Below are positions 45,010 through 54,975 of a DNA stretch of 64,000 nucleotides, one piece after another. The notes beneath the pieces were generated by a model, which made no database searches, was not told where the DNA came from, and was given only the letters and a program-made list of their open reading frames with translations. Both the position numbers and the translations under genes were made by a program. This DNA is from Thinopyrum elongatum (taxonomy: Eukaryota > Streptophyta > Magnoliopsida > Poales > Poaceae): contig CM022299.1 of assembly GCA_011799875.1 (NCBI GenBank), forward strand, positions 208,388,070-208,452,069, read 5' to 3'. Every line of letters starts with the position of its first letter. Within the stretch, counting starts at the first letter, position 1.

Positions 45010-45676
45010 TATGTGTTGCAGGGAAACAATGGGAAGCACCGAGGTTTACAATCGAGGTTTGCACATGCATGGTCCTTTGTCTAATAGCACATTATTGTGC
45101 AATTGCAGGAACCATTCTAAATATTAGTTTTTTAACAATTTGGTCTTGCACATGTAGGTTCTGCTGTCAGAGGTTTTGACCCACTGTTCGACCCTTTTTG
45201 CATATGGGGAAATGAGTTGTCCATGAATATCAGTCAAGTCAAGAAACTCAGAAAGATTATTAGGGTAAAGAAATTAGCGACAAAAAACAACAAGATCTTT
45301 GTCTGCACAATGAAGAAGGCATCAGTTCACTACATGATGGTACTAACTGTTATACCTTGTCTTTTTTATTCCTTTGCGCCATTTCAAATCTAGAGAAGAT
45401 GTTTATGCATATCCTTGTTTTCAGGACTTTCCAAAGCAGTTCACTGATGATTACCTCTCAAACCACCTGTATGGTCAGTAGGCAAGGAAGGTATTCATAC
45501 AACACCCACGGTTCAATATTGAAGTCTTCCTGAAGAGGACGAAGGATGGATGGTCAATCATCCACAGGCACTGGCCTAAAGTTGCAAAGACCTTCAACAT
45601 CAATGAAGGCTCAATATTCGCCTTCCGCTTCAGGAGTTTTCCAGATGAGATTCATCTGTCTATGTACCATCTATGA
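45010..45676 (+). pseudogene. B3-type DNA-binding domain fragment
   Basis: Exon A (about 45157-45339) reads SAVRGFDPLFDPFCIWGNEL and KKLATKNNKIFVCTMKKASV, ends at a GT donor (45340). The intron ends CAG at 45424, and exon B (45425-45676) reads DFPKQFTDDYLSNHLYGQ, an in-frame TAG at 45479-45481, then KVFIQHPRFNIEVFLKRTKD, HWPKVAKTFNINEGSIFAF and RFRSFPDEIHLSMYHL, stop. This is the beta-barrel pattern of plant B3 (REM-type) domains. Exon A's start is not resolved. The premature stop makes it a pseudogene copy. Confidence 0.65.
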
Positions 45677-46206
45677 TGCTAATTTCGAAAGGTTATAGAT
45701 GTTGCATATGAAACTTGGTGCAGGTGCAGTTGTGTAATGGGGTACCTGAGTGCTGAAGCTATATGATGTTGTACTCTGATGTATTTCAATTATGAAATCC
45801 TGCTTCCTTAATACGAAAATAAAATATATTGTGTGCTCAATATGAAATGTCAATTAGATTAATAAATGGATTATTAATAATAGGCCAATTAGCCTGCTAA
45901 TTGGGTTTTTCTCTTGCAAACGGTTATTGAGAAAACACCGTGGGCGATGACCTCAGACAACGCACACAGTTTTTAGGAATAAAACATGTTGGATCAATAA
46001 ACAATCGCACACGACTTCCTCTTGAAAACTGTTTGCATTATGCCACCATGTGCAAATGTTTACCACATAAAAAGTGTGTGTGATGGACAACCTATGCCAC
46101 ACAGTTTCTTCTATGCACCGTGTGCGATGCATTCAATAATGCAAACGGTAAAATCGTTAATATCGTCTGCAATGGCAACGCTATCACAAATGATTTAATG
46201 GGGAAA

Positions 46207-46430
46207 ACTGTGTGTGATGTATGTACGAACGGAAACGTTTTCCCTGAATTGACTGTGTGGGATGTACATAGGAACGAGAACGTACTTCTTGGATTGACTG
46301 TGTGGGATGTACATACGAACGGAAACGTATTCCTTGGATTGACTATGTGGAATGTACATACGTACGAAAACGTTTGTCTGGGACTGACTGTGTGGGATAT
46401 ACTTACGACCGAAAATGATTGGGCCTGTAT
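46207..46430 (+). repeat. Five tandem 45-bp subterminal repeats of the CACTA element
   Basis: Units begin ACTGTGTGNGATGTA at 46207, 46252, 46297, 46342 and 46387, exactly 45 bases apart. Because 45 is a multiple of three they also read as five 15-residue repeats (TVWDVHTNGNVFLGL and variants) in an open frame 46120-46446. Confidence 0.88.
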
Positions 46431-47304
46431 AATTGTATTTTTTTAACACAACTGTACGTATAACCATATTTGATCGCTCGCCCATCGCACACGACCTCAT
46501 TTTGCCCAGCGTGTGTGACCGGAGGGCCTATCCCCGACGGTTTCTGGGTCGTGTGGAAGGACCCCCCTATCGCCCACACTCACTTGGCGACGGTTCAAAA
46601 TGCCGTCGTGAAAAGGGGTTAAAAACCGTTTGTATAGCACCTCATTGTACCAGTGACATGGCCCTCACATGGTTATGGGTTATATACCACTTCTCACTTT
46701 ATGCCCATATTGCCATGTTCACTTTGCATGATATGCTCATTTCTATACCTTTGCCATGCATTTGTGACCCATGCTTTGCATCTCACATGACACTTGATTC
46801 TCATACTTGTATGTGTATTTGCATGCTTGGTGGAGATATTGCTTGTTATTGTCATGTTTGCTTTGTGCCCCATGCCTATGATGATACTTTGATCTCGCTT
46901 TGTGTCTGTGCTTGCCATATGTCATGTGCATTGCCTATGCATATTATTTGCTCACATGACATGATTGCCACCATGATATCCTCTAGTGTGTTGCATCTTC
47001 GCTCCACTAGTTTGCACGACATAATTGATTTGCTTGCTTATGTTGCATCACCCATGATTCATACTTGCTCATTTCATGTGGTTGATAACCATTATTGCCA
47101 TGCTTTGCACATCATTGCTATTGCTACTTGCCTCTCTCATGCTAGATAATTTGCCATGTATTGAGTGCAACAATTATTCTAGTCTTGCTAATGAGATTGC
47201 CCCCATAGCATTCTCACATATATTTGGAGATTTTGACATATTTCTTGTGAATCATGCTTATCTTCCTTCTTTGCACCATATGCCTAGTGCCATGAGTATA
47301 GCCA

Positions 47305-48678
47305 TTGCATCATATTATTCATGCACTTTTGCTTCTAATGGTTATGTGCAAGAGAAGAGAACCATCAATGGATGATGTGTTTATCTACCATGCATATACG
47401 TTCTTTGCTTTGTTATATGCATGTGTAGGATATTTCGACATCATGTCAACTTCTACTTCACGTGAGTTGACCATTCAAGCTCCTGAGAGCGAGCCTCATA
47501 CTTTCGACCACAACTTGCTTCTACATCGCACTTGCTTGTGCTTCGGCATTGTGAAGGACGCACAAGGACATGCTTTTGAGGTGATATCCTTCTCTTTCGA
47601 GAGCACCCAAACCATGAGCATGCATATTGTGGATCATACTTCATGTGTTGCTTGCACCATGACACTTTGCACACATGCTAGCGATCTTGCTTCGACTTAT
47701 CATTGCCACATTGCCATGCCTCATGACATATATGCCTTGTGTGTTGCATCCGACTTGTGGATTGCTTGCTCCTATCATACGCTTGGTCGCAACAATGTCA
47801 TTTCTTCACATATGCCATGTCCCATTGCTTGCTACATGATTGACTTGATTGCCTCACACATGATGAACAGTTGCTCTTTCCATTGTGTTGAGTGCCACAC
47901 TAGTTTCACTACACCATGTGCACATTATGCTTGGATTGTCTTGCACTTTGGATTGCCACATGTGTCTAGACACTTCATTTTATTTGGTGTTGTGAATGCT
48001 TCCTATGCATACCATAGACCATTTGTTGTGTGCTTTGTTCATGTTTGCTATGATCTTGAGGTAGATGCTTGTTCACTTATCAAACATATTTGCATCTCTA
48101 CCTCCCACTTGCATGCTTGTTTCCATGATGTCATTGATTGTGCTCAATTTATGTGCTTACTTGACATGCCACACTTCTTTGTCACACCTTATGCTATGCA
48201 TGATGACGACACTTGTTGGGTGAATCACCTCTTGAATGCTTGGTTTTGCACTAACGCTAACCACATTTGTTTTTCCAAGTGTTTGTTGTCTTTCCTTCTT
48301 TTGATGGAATTACAAGACGGTGCGACATTGGAGAGCGCCCATTTCGAGCTTCAAGATGAAGAACGCTTGGTGATCGTCCACTTCTACACGGCGACGACAT
48401 CTCTTTCCCATGGTGATTTGGTTTTTGATCTGAGGACGGATCTTTCCCAAGGGGGAGGGGATGATGTGGAGCATCCTACGGACATCACCATGTCAAGAGT
48501 CCCATCACTAAGAGACACGTCCAACTTCTACTTCAATCATACTAAGGTGAATTACATCCTTAATGTGTGTCTTCTTAGTTCCCTCGAGGATGGTATACTA
48601 CTTGACCGTCCTACCATGTGCCCATATAGGTTTGAGCCCAATGATGATCGTGCCATGGAGGAGGTCATCCACAAGTGA
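47305..48678 (+). CDS. Cys/His-rich 457-residue ORF of element 6
   Basis: One uninterrupted frame from ATG 47305 to TGA 48676-48678, the longest in the window. It is unusually rich in Cys, His and Met: for example DHTSCVACTMTLCTHASD, PCPIACYMIDLIASHMMN and CHTSFTTPCAHYAWIVLHFG. It overlaps the polypurine tract (as LSQGGGDDVEHP) and runs 217 bases into the LTR. No known domain; it may be selected, or simply a frame kept open by T/G/C-rich composition. Similar Cys/His-rich frames occur in non-autonomous Triticeae LTR elements as far as I recall; function unknown. Confidence 0.45.
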   Translation: MHHIIHALLLLMVMCKRREPSMDDVFIYHAYTFFALLYACVGYFDIMSTSTSRELTIQAPESEPHTFDHNLLLHRTCLCFGIVKDAQGHAFEVISFSFESTQTMSMHIVDHTSCVACTMTLCTHASDLASTYHCHIAMPHDIYALCVASDLWIACSYHTLGRNNVISSHMPCPIACYMIDLIASHMMNSCSFHCVECHTSFTTPCAHYAWIVLHFGLPHVSRHFILFGVVNASYAYHRPFVVCFVHVCYDLEVDACSLIKHICISTSHLHACFHDVIDCAQFMCLLDMPHFFVTPYAMHDDDTCWVNHLLNAWFCTNANHICFSKCLLSFLLLMELQDGATLESAHFELQDEERLVIVHFYTATTSLSHGDLVFDLRTDLSQGGGDDVEHPTDITMSRVPSLRDTSNFYFNHTKVNYILNVCLLSSLEDGILLDRPTMCPYRFEPNDDRAMEEVIHK

Positions 48679-49404
48679 GCGCTTACACCATCCACGAGAG
48701 AAGCCTGGAAACAGAGAAGGAACCGTCAAGGAGAAGGCGAGGTTTCACCTGCACCGACGGGTGTCCACGAGAAGGCGACATGTTGCGAGCCTCTAGATAC
48801 CCCGTGCGCACGGGCCCTTGGACCCCGTGCACATGGGACCCCGTGCCCACGGTACAAGCCCGTGCGCACGGGCTAAGTCGCTGGGTCTCTGGATACCCTG
48901 TGCGCATGGGCTCCACTTACCCCGTGCGCACGGGGCCTCCTGCGTGTGGCTGTTGGACTTTGCCTTGTATTCCCATTTCGCCCCTCCTTACCCCTTCATC
49001 CTTTGGACCTATATATACTCCTCTTCCTCCTCCATTTATACTTAGCTAAGAATAGATCTAGACATTAGAGCTTAGCTCATGTACCTCCCCTTGTGGGATT
49101 CCTCTTGAGAGAGGCACACTCCATTAGAGTTCAAGACCCCCTTGTGTGGGAAGGATCTACCTAGATCACCAAGACCTCATCTCCCTTTGGGATTTGGGAT
49201 GAACTTTACCTTGTGCTATTTTCCCTTTGTTGTTCATGTATCTTATGGATCTATGTGTTGCTAGTCTAGTGGATGTGTGATTGGACTTGTTCTTGAGTGT
49301 TCCTCTTGTGATTTTCCTTTGTGTTCTTCGTGTTATTCGTGTTCTTCGGGGAATCCCCCTCCAATTCGTGAAAGATCTCCACTTAGGGTCTCCACCCTAC
49401 AACA
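48462..49404 (+). repeat. 3' LTR of element 6
   Basis: Starts TGATGTGGAGCATCC right after the polypurine tract, has a TATA box near 49010 and ends CTACAACA. The following base sequence is not a usual target duplication partner that can be checked. Confidence 0.55.
48801..48934 (+). repeat. Cluster of CCCGTGCGCACGGG palindromes in the LTR
   Basis: Perfect 14-bp palindromes at 48801-48814, 48859-48872 and 48921-48934, with three diverged copies between (CCCGTGCACATGGG, CCCGTGCCCACGG, CCTGTGCGCATGGG). They lie in U3, upstream of the TATA box near 49010. Confidence 0.9.
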
Positions 49405-49486
49405 GGGCGCACCTGGTGAGCTTGTCACTCCCTCGTGATTCTTCTGTCTTCTCCTGAACCTTTGTGGGTCCCTCCTAGTCCATAAA

Positions 49487-49706
49487 AGTTAATCCAAAGA
49501 TCTTTCTCCGTTTGGACTTCATTTGATATTGATTTTCTGAAAAGCCAAAAACAAGCAAAAAATAGCAACTAGTACTGGGCACTAGGTTAATAGATTAGTA
49601 CCAAAAAATAATACAAAATAGCATATAAATGCATATAAAACATCCAAGATTGATACTATAATAGCATGGAACAATAGAAAATTATAGATATGTTGGAGAT
49701 GTATCA
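49487..49706 (-). repeat. Fragment of a family A LTR
   Basis: The minus strand starts TGATACATCTCCAACATATC at 49706 and follows the family A LTR for about 220 bases, then stops. Solo LTR copies of the same family are at 2536 and 40374. Confidence 0.8.
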
Positions 49707-50165
49707 CGCAGCGGCAAGGCTCCGAGCCGGCAAGCTTCCCTCCATCGCTCCACCGTGGCAGCTCACAACAGTCTGCCGACAGGTGTTGAGTGGGAAGGCG
49801 ATTAGGTGAAGCTTGTTGGGGCATGTGGCAGCGCCGTGGCTGAAGATCAACTTTATTGACACCCGTCCCAGAGGCGTGTCAATAAAATAGAAGGTAGTTG
49901 GGCGAGCGGCACAGGTGGAGATGGACTACCTTGTCGGCATTCCTCCTCAGCATGACACCCGACGGAGCATTTATTGCTTTTGTCCTAATCCATCATAGGT
50001 AGGTATGATAGCGTTGTAGCCACTATCCGCCTTTGTATTTACCATTTTGCCACTGTGGTAGCCCCTTTCATCTATAAAAGGAGGCCCATGGCAACCTTTA
50101 TAAAGGTCGACACCCCCACCCATTTCCGGGAAGTATCGTCGGGTATGGTCTCTCTTCATGATCTG
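49707..50165 (+). repeat. Diverged LTR fragment related to element 2 LTR
   Basis: The plus strand shares TGACACCCGTCCCAGAGGCGTGTCAA, CTCAGCATGACACC, GGTAGGTATGATAGC, GCCACTGTGG and CTATAAAAGGAGG in order with the element 2 LTR (minus strand 6933-7844). It is in the opposite orientation to element 4, into which it abuts. Confidence 0.7.
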
Positions 50166-50300
50166 ACGCGCGCCAAGTTGTCTGCTGCAATGTTTTCTCC
50201 TCATTTTACGTGATGTAATTCGAGCCCGTCAAACTTTCCTTCGATTTCCAAACGGCATCGCAATAGGCTGCCATCTTAGGATCCTTTGTGTCAAACATCT

Positions 50301-51898
50301 TGTTAGGACCGAGAGTATATCAAACAGAGGAGGGTGAATGGGAGATTTAAAAATTCTTTCGAATGTTTTGAATTGAACCGAAACACAGCAGCGGAAAAGA
50401 TTTGGCAGATAAGAAACTAAGCAAGTATCCTGCTAAGGAATGTATCTTTCAAGATAGGAAGCAATGATCATTCTTGCATAGTAGAGAACTGGCTTAACTG
50501 TCATGATGGTAGTGCAGTACACAATCAGTTGTGGTAGCATGAGGAAAAACTTAGAGATGAACAACGAGGCAAAAGCTACTAGAATGGAATCTACAGATGC
50601 ACCGAAAGATAGCTAAACCCAGCAAGATGTAACAAACGGATTACATGCAAAAGATAAGTGAACATGGGGGTCTATCAACACAGAGCACGAAAAGTAGTTG
50701 TTGAAAGTATTGCGATGTAGTAAAGTGAACCAGTGGTGCTCGATGGCGACAGAAATTTGGTAGACCAGTTCGTCCTTCTGCCAAAAGACTACGTATGGTT
50801 GGAGGGACTTGTGATTGAACACAGGAGCAAACCTCTCTCCGTCCTATTATCCTTCAACCCGAAGCTGATCAGACTCCAGTTGATTTCACTCGTGGTAGAT
50901 ACTTGTCGGCGATCCCCAAACCTTTGACGGACTTCTTCGCGAACCATAATGACTCTTGGTTGTTGAAGACTTTGCTTGGTGAGGACAATTACTCTTTGTC
51001 ACTCAAGCTAACACCTATCCGTCTAGAGAGTGAGCATCTCTCAAGGGTAATAGGTACAAGAACTCTAACTTAGAACTAGTGTGATGCACAACCATTGTCT
51101 AAGTTTTGGCTCTTGGTTTTCTCTCGATGGATTTTAAACTCAATTCTCTCGGAGAGGAGATGCTCAATCAATCTTCTCGGAAATCTTAAGCGGAGTAGCC
51201 AACGGACAATGTTGGAGCAGGGTGGCTATTTATAGCCGCAGCCTTCCCTCAATGGAAATGACCAAATTGGACATGCGGGATAACGAATGGCTGAACAACC
51301 CGAGTCCAACAGTCGGAAATTGAGCACAACGGTAACATTCCTTGCGAAGCAAGAAATGCTAACTCCTCAGTCTGAAAGATATCTCCTGCAGCACTGAACA
51401 ACTACATCTTCTGCTAACAGGTAATCATTCAGAGCATAAAGAGATCTCTCAGTCTTGCACAGGTTTGGGTTAAGCATCAGAGCGGATCTAAACTTCGAGA
51501 ACTTATACCCCTCTTAATAGTATGGAGGCCCTATGACTCAAGAAAGAGAAGAAGAAGAACAAAATGAATGCTACGTCTTCACTTCGCCTTCGACCTTCTC
51601 AGCTGCAGTAAATTCTTCTGACGAACACCGAACCAATTGCTTCACGTCAGCAATAATTTTCAAGGGGTCAACTCCTTCACATCAACCTTCTCACCTACAT
51701 GGCTTTGATAGATATAACCCAATCATCTATGCATCACAGATGTTCTTCGGTGAAGTTCCTCGAACTTGACACCAAGGATAGCATTCTCTTCGGTTCTGCA
51801 TGGACTATTTCTCTCTGTGTGCACTAGCAAACAAATCGGTCCATGCATGTTTCTGTCAACAATCTCCAAAACACAAGAGGGAAAATATTGCACCAACA
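50301..51898 (-). mobile_element. Solo LTR (1598 bp) inside the second RNase H of element 4
   Basis: Begins TGTTGGTGCAATATTTTCCC (minus, 51898) and ends CTCGGTCCTAACA (50301). Flanks CATCT (50296-50300) and CGTCT (51899-51903) match at 4 of 5. A TATAAATAG box lies near 51227 on the minus strand. Removing it rejoins DLVAQQVMKT to DPKMAAYCDAV and a diverged GKFDGLELHHVK, the expected order of this RNase H. Confidence 0.88.
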
Positions 51899-52250
51899 CG
51901 TCTTCATGACCTGTTGGGCCACGAGGTCGGAGACACCTCGGCAGATGAGGCGGCGAATGCCCATGGAGGCTGCTATTCGAAGCCCGTGGAAGAGAGCTTC
52001 GTATTCTGCCACATTGTTGGAGTCCCGAAAATGGAGTTGTAGAACATAGTTCATTTTATTACCTCTAGGGGAGACAAGGACTACTCCAACTCCTAGCCCT
52101 TGCACCATCATCAACTCATCGAAGTACACCGTCCAGTACTTGAGGTCGATGTTTTTGGGGACCTGGTAGGCCTCTGTCCATTCCACCAAAAATCGGCGAT
52201 GGCGTGTGATTTGACCGTTGTTCATGGCTTGTATGAGAGCTCGAACAGCA
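51899..52250 (-). pseudogene. Second RNase H of element 4 (continues at 50175-50300)
   Basis: WTVYFDELMMVQGLGVGVVL, NNVAEYEALFHGLRIAASMG and RGVSDLVAQQVMK, the Tat-type second RNase H. FDG is changed to FDE. The C-terminus lies beyond the solo LTR. Confidence 0.8.
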
Positions 52251-53640
52251 GGAGCTCAATTGCCCGTTTTGTGAGTGGCCTATGGCGTCCTTGTTGTTGA
52301 TGATGTCAGAGAGTAGTGTGTGGCTGAACGCCTTTATTGGGTTGGCTTGAAAGTAGTGCCTCAGCTTCCTTGTAGCCATGAACACCCCGCAGGTGATCTT
52401 TTGATAGTGAGGATACCTGGTCTTGCAGGGTGTGAGCACTTCGCTTACGTAGTACACTGGGTGTTGCACCCGTTGCACTTTGCCGGCCTCCTCCCGTTCC
52501 ATGGCGATTACCACACTGACCACTTGGGTGGTCGTCGCTATATACAGCAACATTGGTTCTCCTTGGGCTGGGGAAACGAGGAGTGGGTTCGATTTTAGTA
52601 GTCTCTTGAGATCTGTGAATGCTTCTTTGGCCTCATCACTCCACTAGAACTTGTCACCCGTTTTGAGGCGACGGTACAAGGGTAGGGCCTTCTCACCCAA
52701 CCGTGAGATGAATCTCCTTAGGGCTGCCACACATCCTGCGAGCTTCTGCATGTCGCACACTGTCTCCGGAGGCTCAAGGTTTACTATAGCTTGGATTTTT
52801 TTAGGGTTTGCCTCTATCCCCTGCTGGGATACAATGAACCCCAGTAGCTGTCCGGCAGGGACCGCAAAGACACATTTTTTGGGGTTTAGCTTCATGTTGA
52901 AATCACGGAGGTTGTCGATGGTTTGCTGGAGGTCGTCGAGAAGCCTTGAACCTTGTTTTTACTTGACCACAATGTCATTGATGTAGACCTCCGTGTTCAT
53001 TCTGATCTGCTTGTTGAAGCATTTCTGCATTGTTCGCTAATATGTAGCCCCCGCGTTCTTGAGGCCGAAAGGCATGGTGATGTAGCAGAAGGGTCCATAT
53101 GGCGTGATGAATGAGGTCGTATCTTGGTCAGACTCTTTCATCTGCATCTGGTGGTATCCGGAGTACGCGTCCAGGAAACATAGGCGCTCACAGCCTGCCA
53201 TGGATTTGATGATCTAATGGATCCAGAGTAGTGGGAACGGGTCCTTGGGGCATGCTTTGTTGAGGTCAGTGTAGTCCACGCACATGCACCATGTGTTATT
53301 TTTCTTCAACACCATTACGGGGTTTGCTAGCCATTCCGGGTGCGCGAGCTATCTTATGAATTTGGCCGCGAGCAGGCGTGCTATTTCCTCCCCTATCACC
53401 ATCCGCTTCTCTGTGGTGAAGCGGCGTACGGCTTGTTTCACCGACCTCGCGTCCTTGCAGGTGTTTAGCCAGTGTTCGGCCTTGGTGGCCAGCACCCCTG
53501 GCATGTCAGCTGGCTTCCCGACAAATATATCCCAGTTTGCTCGGAGGATGGCGAGGAGCTCCGCTTCCTGGCTCTCCGAGAGGTCTCCGCCGATGGTTAC
53601 TGTTTTGCTAGGATCTTCCGGGTGTACCTAGAATTTCTTT
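52251..53640 (-). pseudogene. Reverse transcriptase and RNase H of element 4
   Basis: Minus strand: MCVDYTDLNKACPKDPFPLL, LCFLDAYSGYHQMQM, ITMPFGLKNAGATY, then VYINDIVVK in place of the catalytic YVDDIVVK (second-last Asp to Asn, near 52967-52985), LLGFIVSQQGIEANPKKIQ, RRFISRLGEKALPLYRRL, and the RNase H start (EEAGKVQRVQHPVYYVSEVL). Stops near 53216, 53040 and 52650 occur. The Asn change alone would kill RT. Confidence 0.82.
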
Positions 53641-53759
53641 GTTTGTTTGGCCAGTTGGAACACGGGCCCCGGCCTCTGATAGCCCTATTCTTTTTCTTAT
53701 TTTGGCGAGCTCGGCAAAATCCAAGGCAGCTTCGACGAGCTCACGTTGGCCACTTCAGC

Positions 53760-54389
53760 TTCGTAATCTTTTTCTGAGCTCCCCATTACGGTGATCGTGT
53801 TGTTCGGGCTCGGCATCTTTAACTACAGATAGGCGTAAGACGGGACCACCATGAATTTCACGTATGCGGGCCTGCCCAAAATTGCATGGTAGCCGCTCTG
53901 GAAGGGAGTGACGTCGAACTAGATGGCCTCGCTTTGATAGTTGTGCTCGTCTCCGAAGATGACCTCAAGCTCGATCCGCCCGAGGTGGTGGATCGGGCGG
54001 CCTGCCACCACCTCGTGGAAGCCCACATCCGATCTCTTCAGACTGGACAGTGAGATCTTCATCTTCTCTAGGGTGTTGGTAAAGATGATATTGAGGCCGC
54101 TGCCTCCATCCATTAGGACGCGCGAGAGGCGGTAGCCCCCCATGATCAGGTCTAATACCAAGGAGTGCTTTCCTGGATAGACGACATTTTCCGGGTGATC
54201 CCCGACGTCGAAGGTCACCATTTCCTGGGACCACGCAAGCCTTTCACCGGTTGTGTTTTCTGCCACATAGATCGCGCATCGTGCGAGCTTCTGGTTTCGG
54301 CGTGTATCCACTGTCATCAATATCATGTTCATGGAGGCCTCGTGGCGAGGGGTCTCGCAAGCGGGCTTACGGCTGCGTAGAGCCAGCAC
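53760..54389 (-). pseudogene. Protease region of element 4
   Basis: HSLVLDLIMGGYRLSRVLMD and GGSGLNIIFTNTLEKMKI give the usual Asp-Gly-Gly active site of this branch; then VVAGRPIHHLGRIELEVIFG. The end is degraded, with a stop near 53919. Confidence 0.7.
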
Positions 54390-54645
54390 GATGCGTCTCC
54401 ATGCGAGGTGGTTGGGGCGATTGTAAACCCCTTGGCCCGCCCTTGCTCATCGTACATGCGGTTGACAAGGCGTGAAGGCGAGATGTCAAGGAATTATCCT
54501 GATCCATCAGCGACCAGCTCAAGAGAGCTGAACATGAGGCAATGGCTTGACTGGAGATCGCCGGCCTTTTCTGTTTCTCCGCACCGGGTTAGGTCTCCGA
54601 TCAGCGTCGCCCCAACCTGGCGCTCCAACTGACGGAGCGAAATAC

Positions 54646-54974
54646 TGTCAGATCCCTCGGTAAGGTTCATGATGAGATCATAAGTACCGGAGCGGAGTCT
54701 GCACGCATAGTTTACCCAGGTTCGGGCCTCCGAAGAGTCATACCTTACATCCTGCTTCTTCTTATTATTCATGGTGAGGGGATACCCCATGCAGAGGATT
54801 ACAATGGTGTACGGGATTTCTACCGAGAGTTTGGATCTGAGATTGGATGATGAATGAAGCCCTAGACCTCCCTTTGTATAGGTAGGGGATGTCTAGGGTT
54901 TACACGGGGGGTAGGTGAGTCTGTTGTGCTATCGGCGTCCTTACGTTAGGTATCCTGGGTATAGGACCCCGTCA
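54646..54974 (-). repeat. LTR of element 4
   Basis: Minus strand begins TGACGGGGTCCTATACCC at 54974 and ends GATCTGACA at 54646. It carries the ACCCAGGTTCGGGCC box at 54714-54728. At 329 bp it may be shortened. Confidence 0.65.
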
Positions 54975-54975
54975 C

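Larger units (their letters stand above)
38249..46655 (+). mobile_element. Non-autonomous CACTA element carrying gene fragments
   Basis: Left end CACTATTGCAGGATGGTCC at 38249; right end complement CACTGGTACAATGAGGTGC at 46655, alike at about 10 of 19 positions. Next to each end are clustered, imperfect repeats of the AACTGTGTGNGATG kind. No transposase is readable. The interior carries an F-box/FBD gene remnant (minus), two alanine-rich frames (plus) and a B3-type fragment (plus), plus a later solo LTR. The 3-bp flanks (AAT, ACA) do not match, so the exact ends or later mutation leave some doubt. Confidence 0.7.
46656..49404 (+). mobile_element. Non-autonomous LTR retrotransposon, 3' part (element 6)
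   Basis: A long open frame (47305-48678), a polypurine tract (AAGGGGGAGGGGA, 48449-48461) and an LTR (48462-49404, TATATATACTCC near 49010, ending CACCCTACAACA). No gag, RT or integrase motif is visible. The left side is interrupted by the CACTA end at 46655, so the 5' half is not seen here. Confidence 0.6.
50166..54974 (-). mobile_element. Tat-lineage Ty3/gypsy retrotransposon (element 4), decayed
   Basis: Minus strand: 5' LTR 54974-54646, protease, RT, RNase H and second RNase H, the last split by a solo LTR (50301-51898), then cut at about 50166 by LTR debris. Gag is nearly all deleted (only about 250 bp between LTR and protease). Integrase is again absent. Many stops. Confidence 0.8.

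Noticed and set aside
47305..48678. Reading the long Cys/His-rich frame as a host gene
   Set aside because: It ends inside an LTR, overlaps a polypurine tract and lacks introns and known domains, so it belongs to the element.
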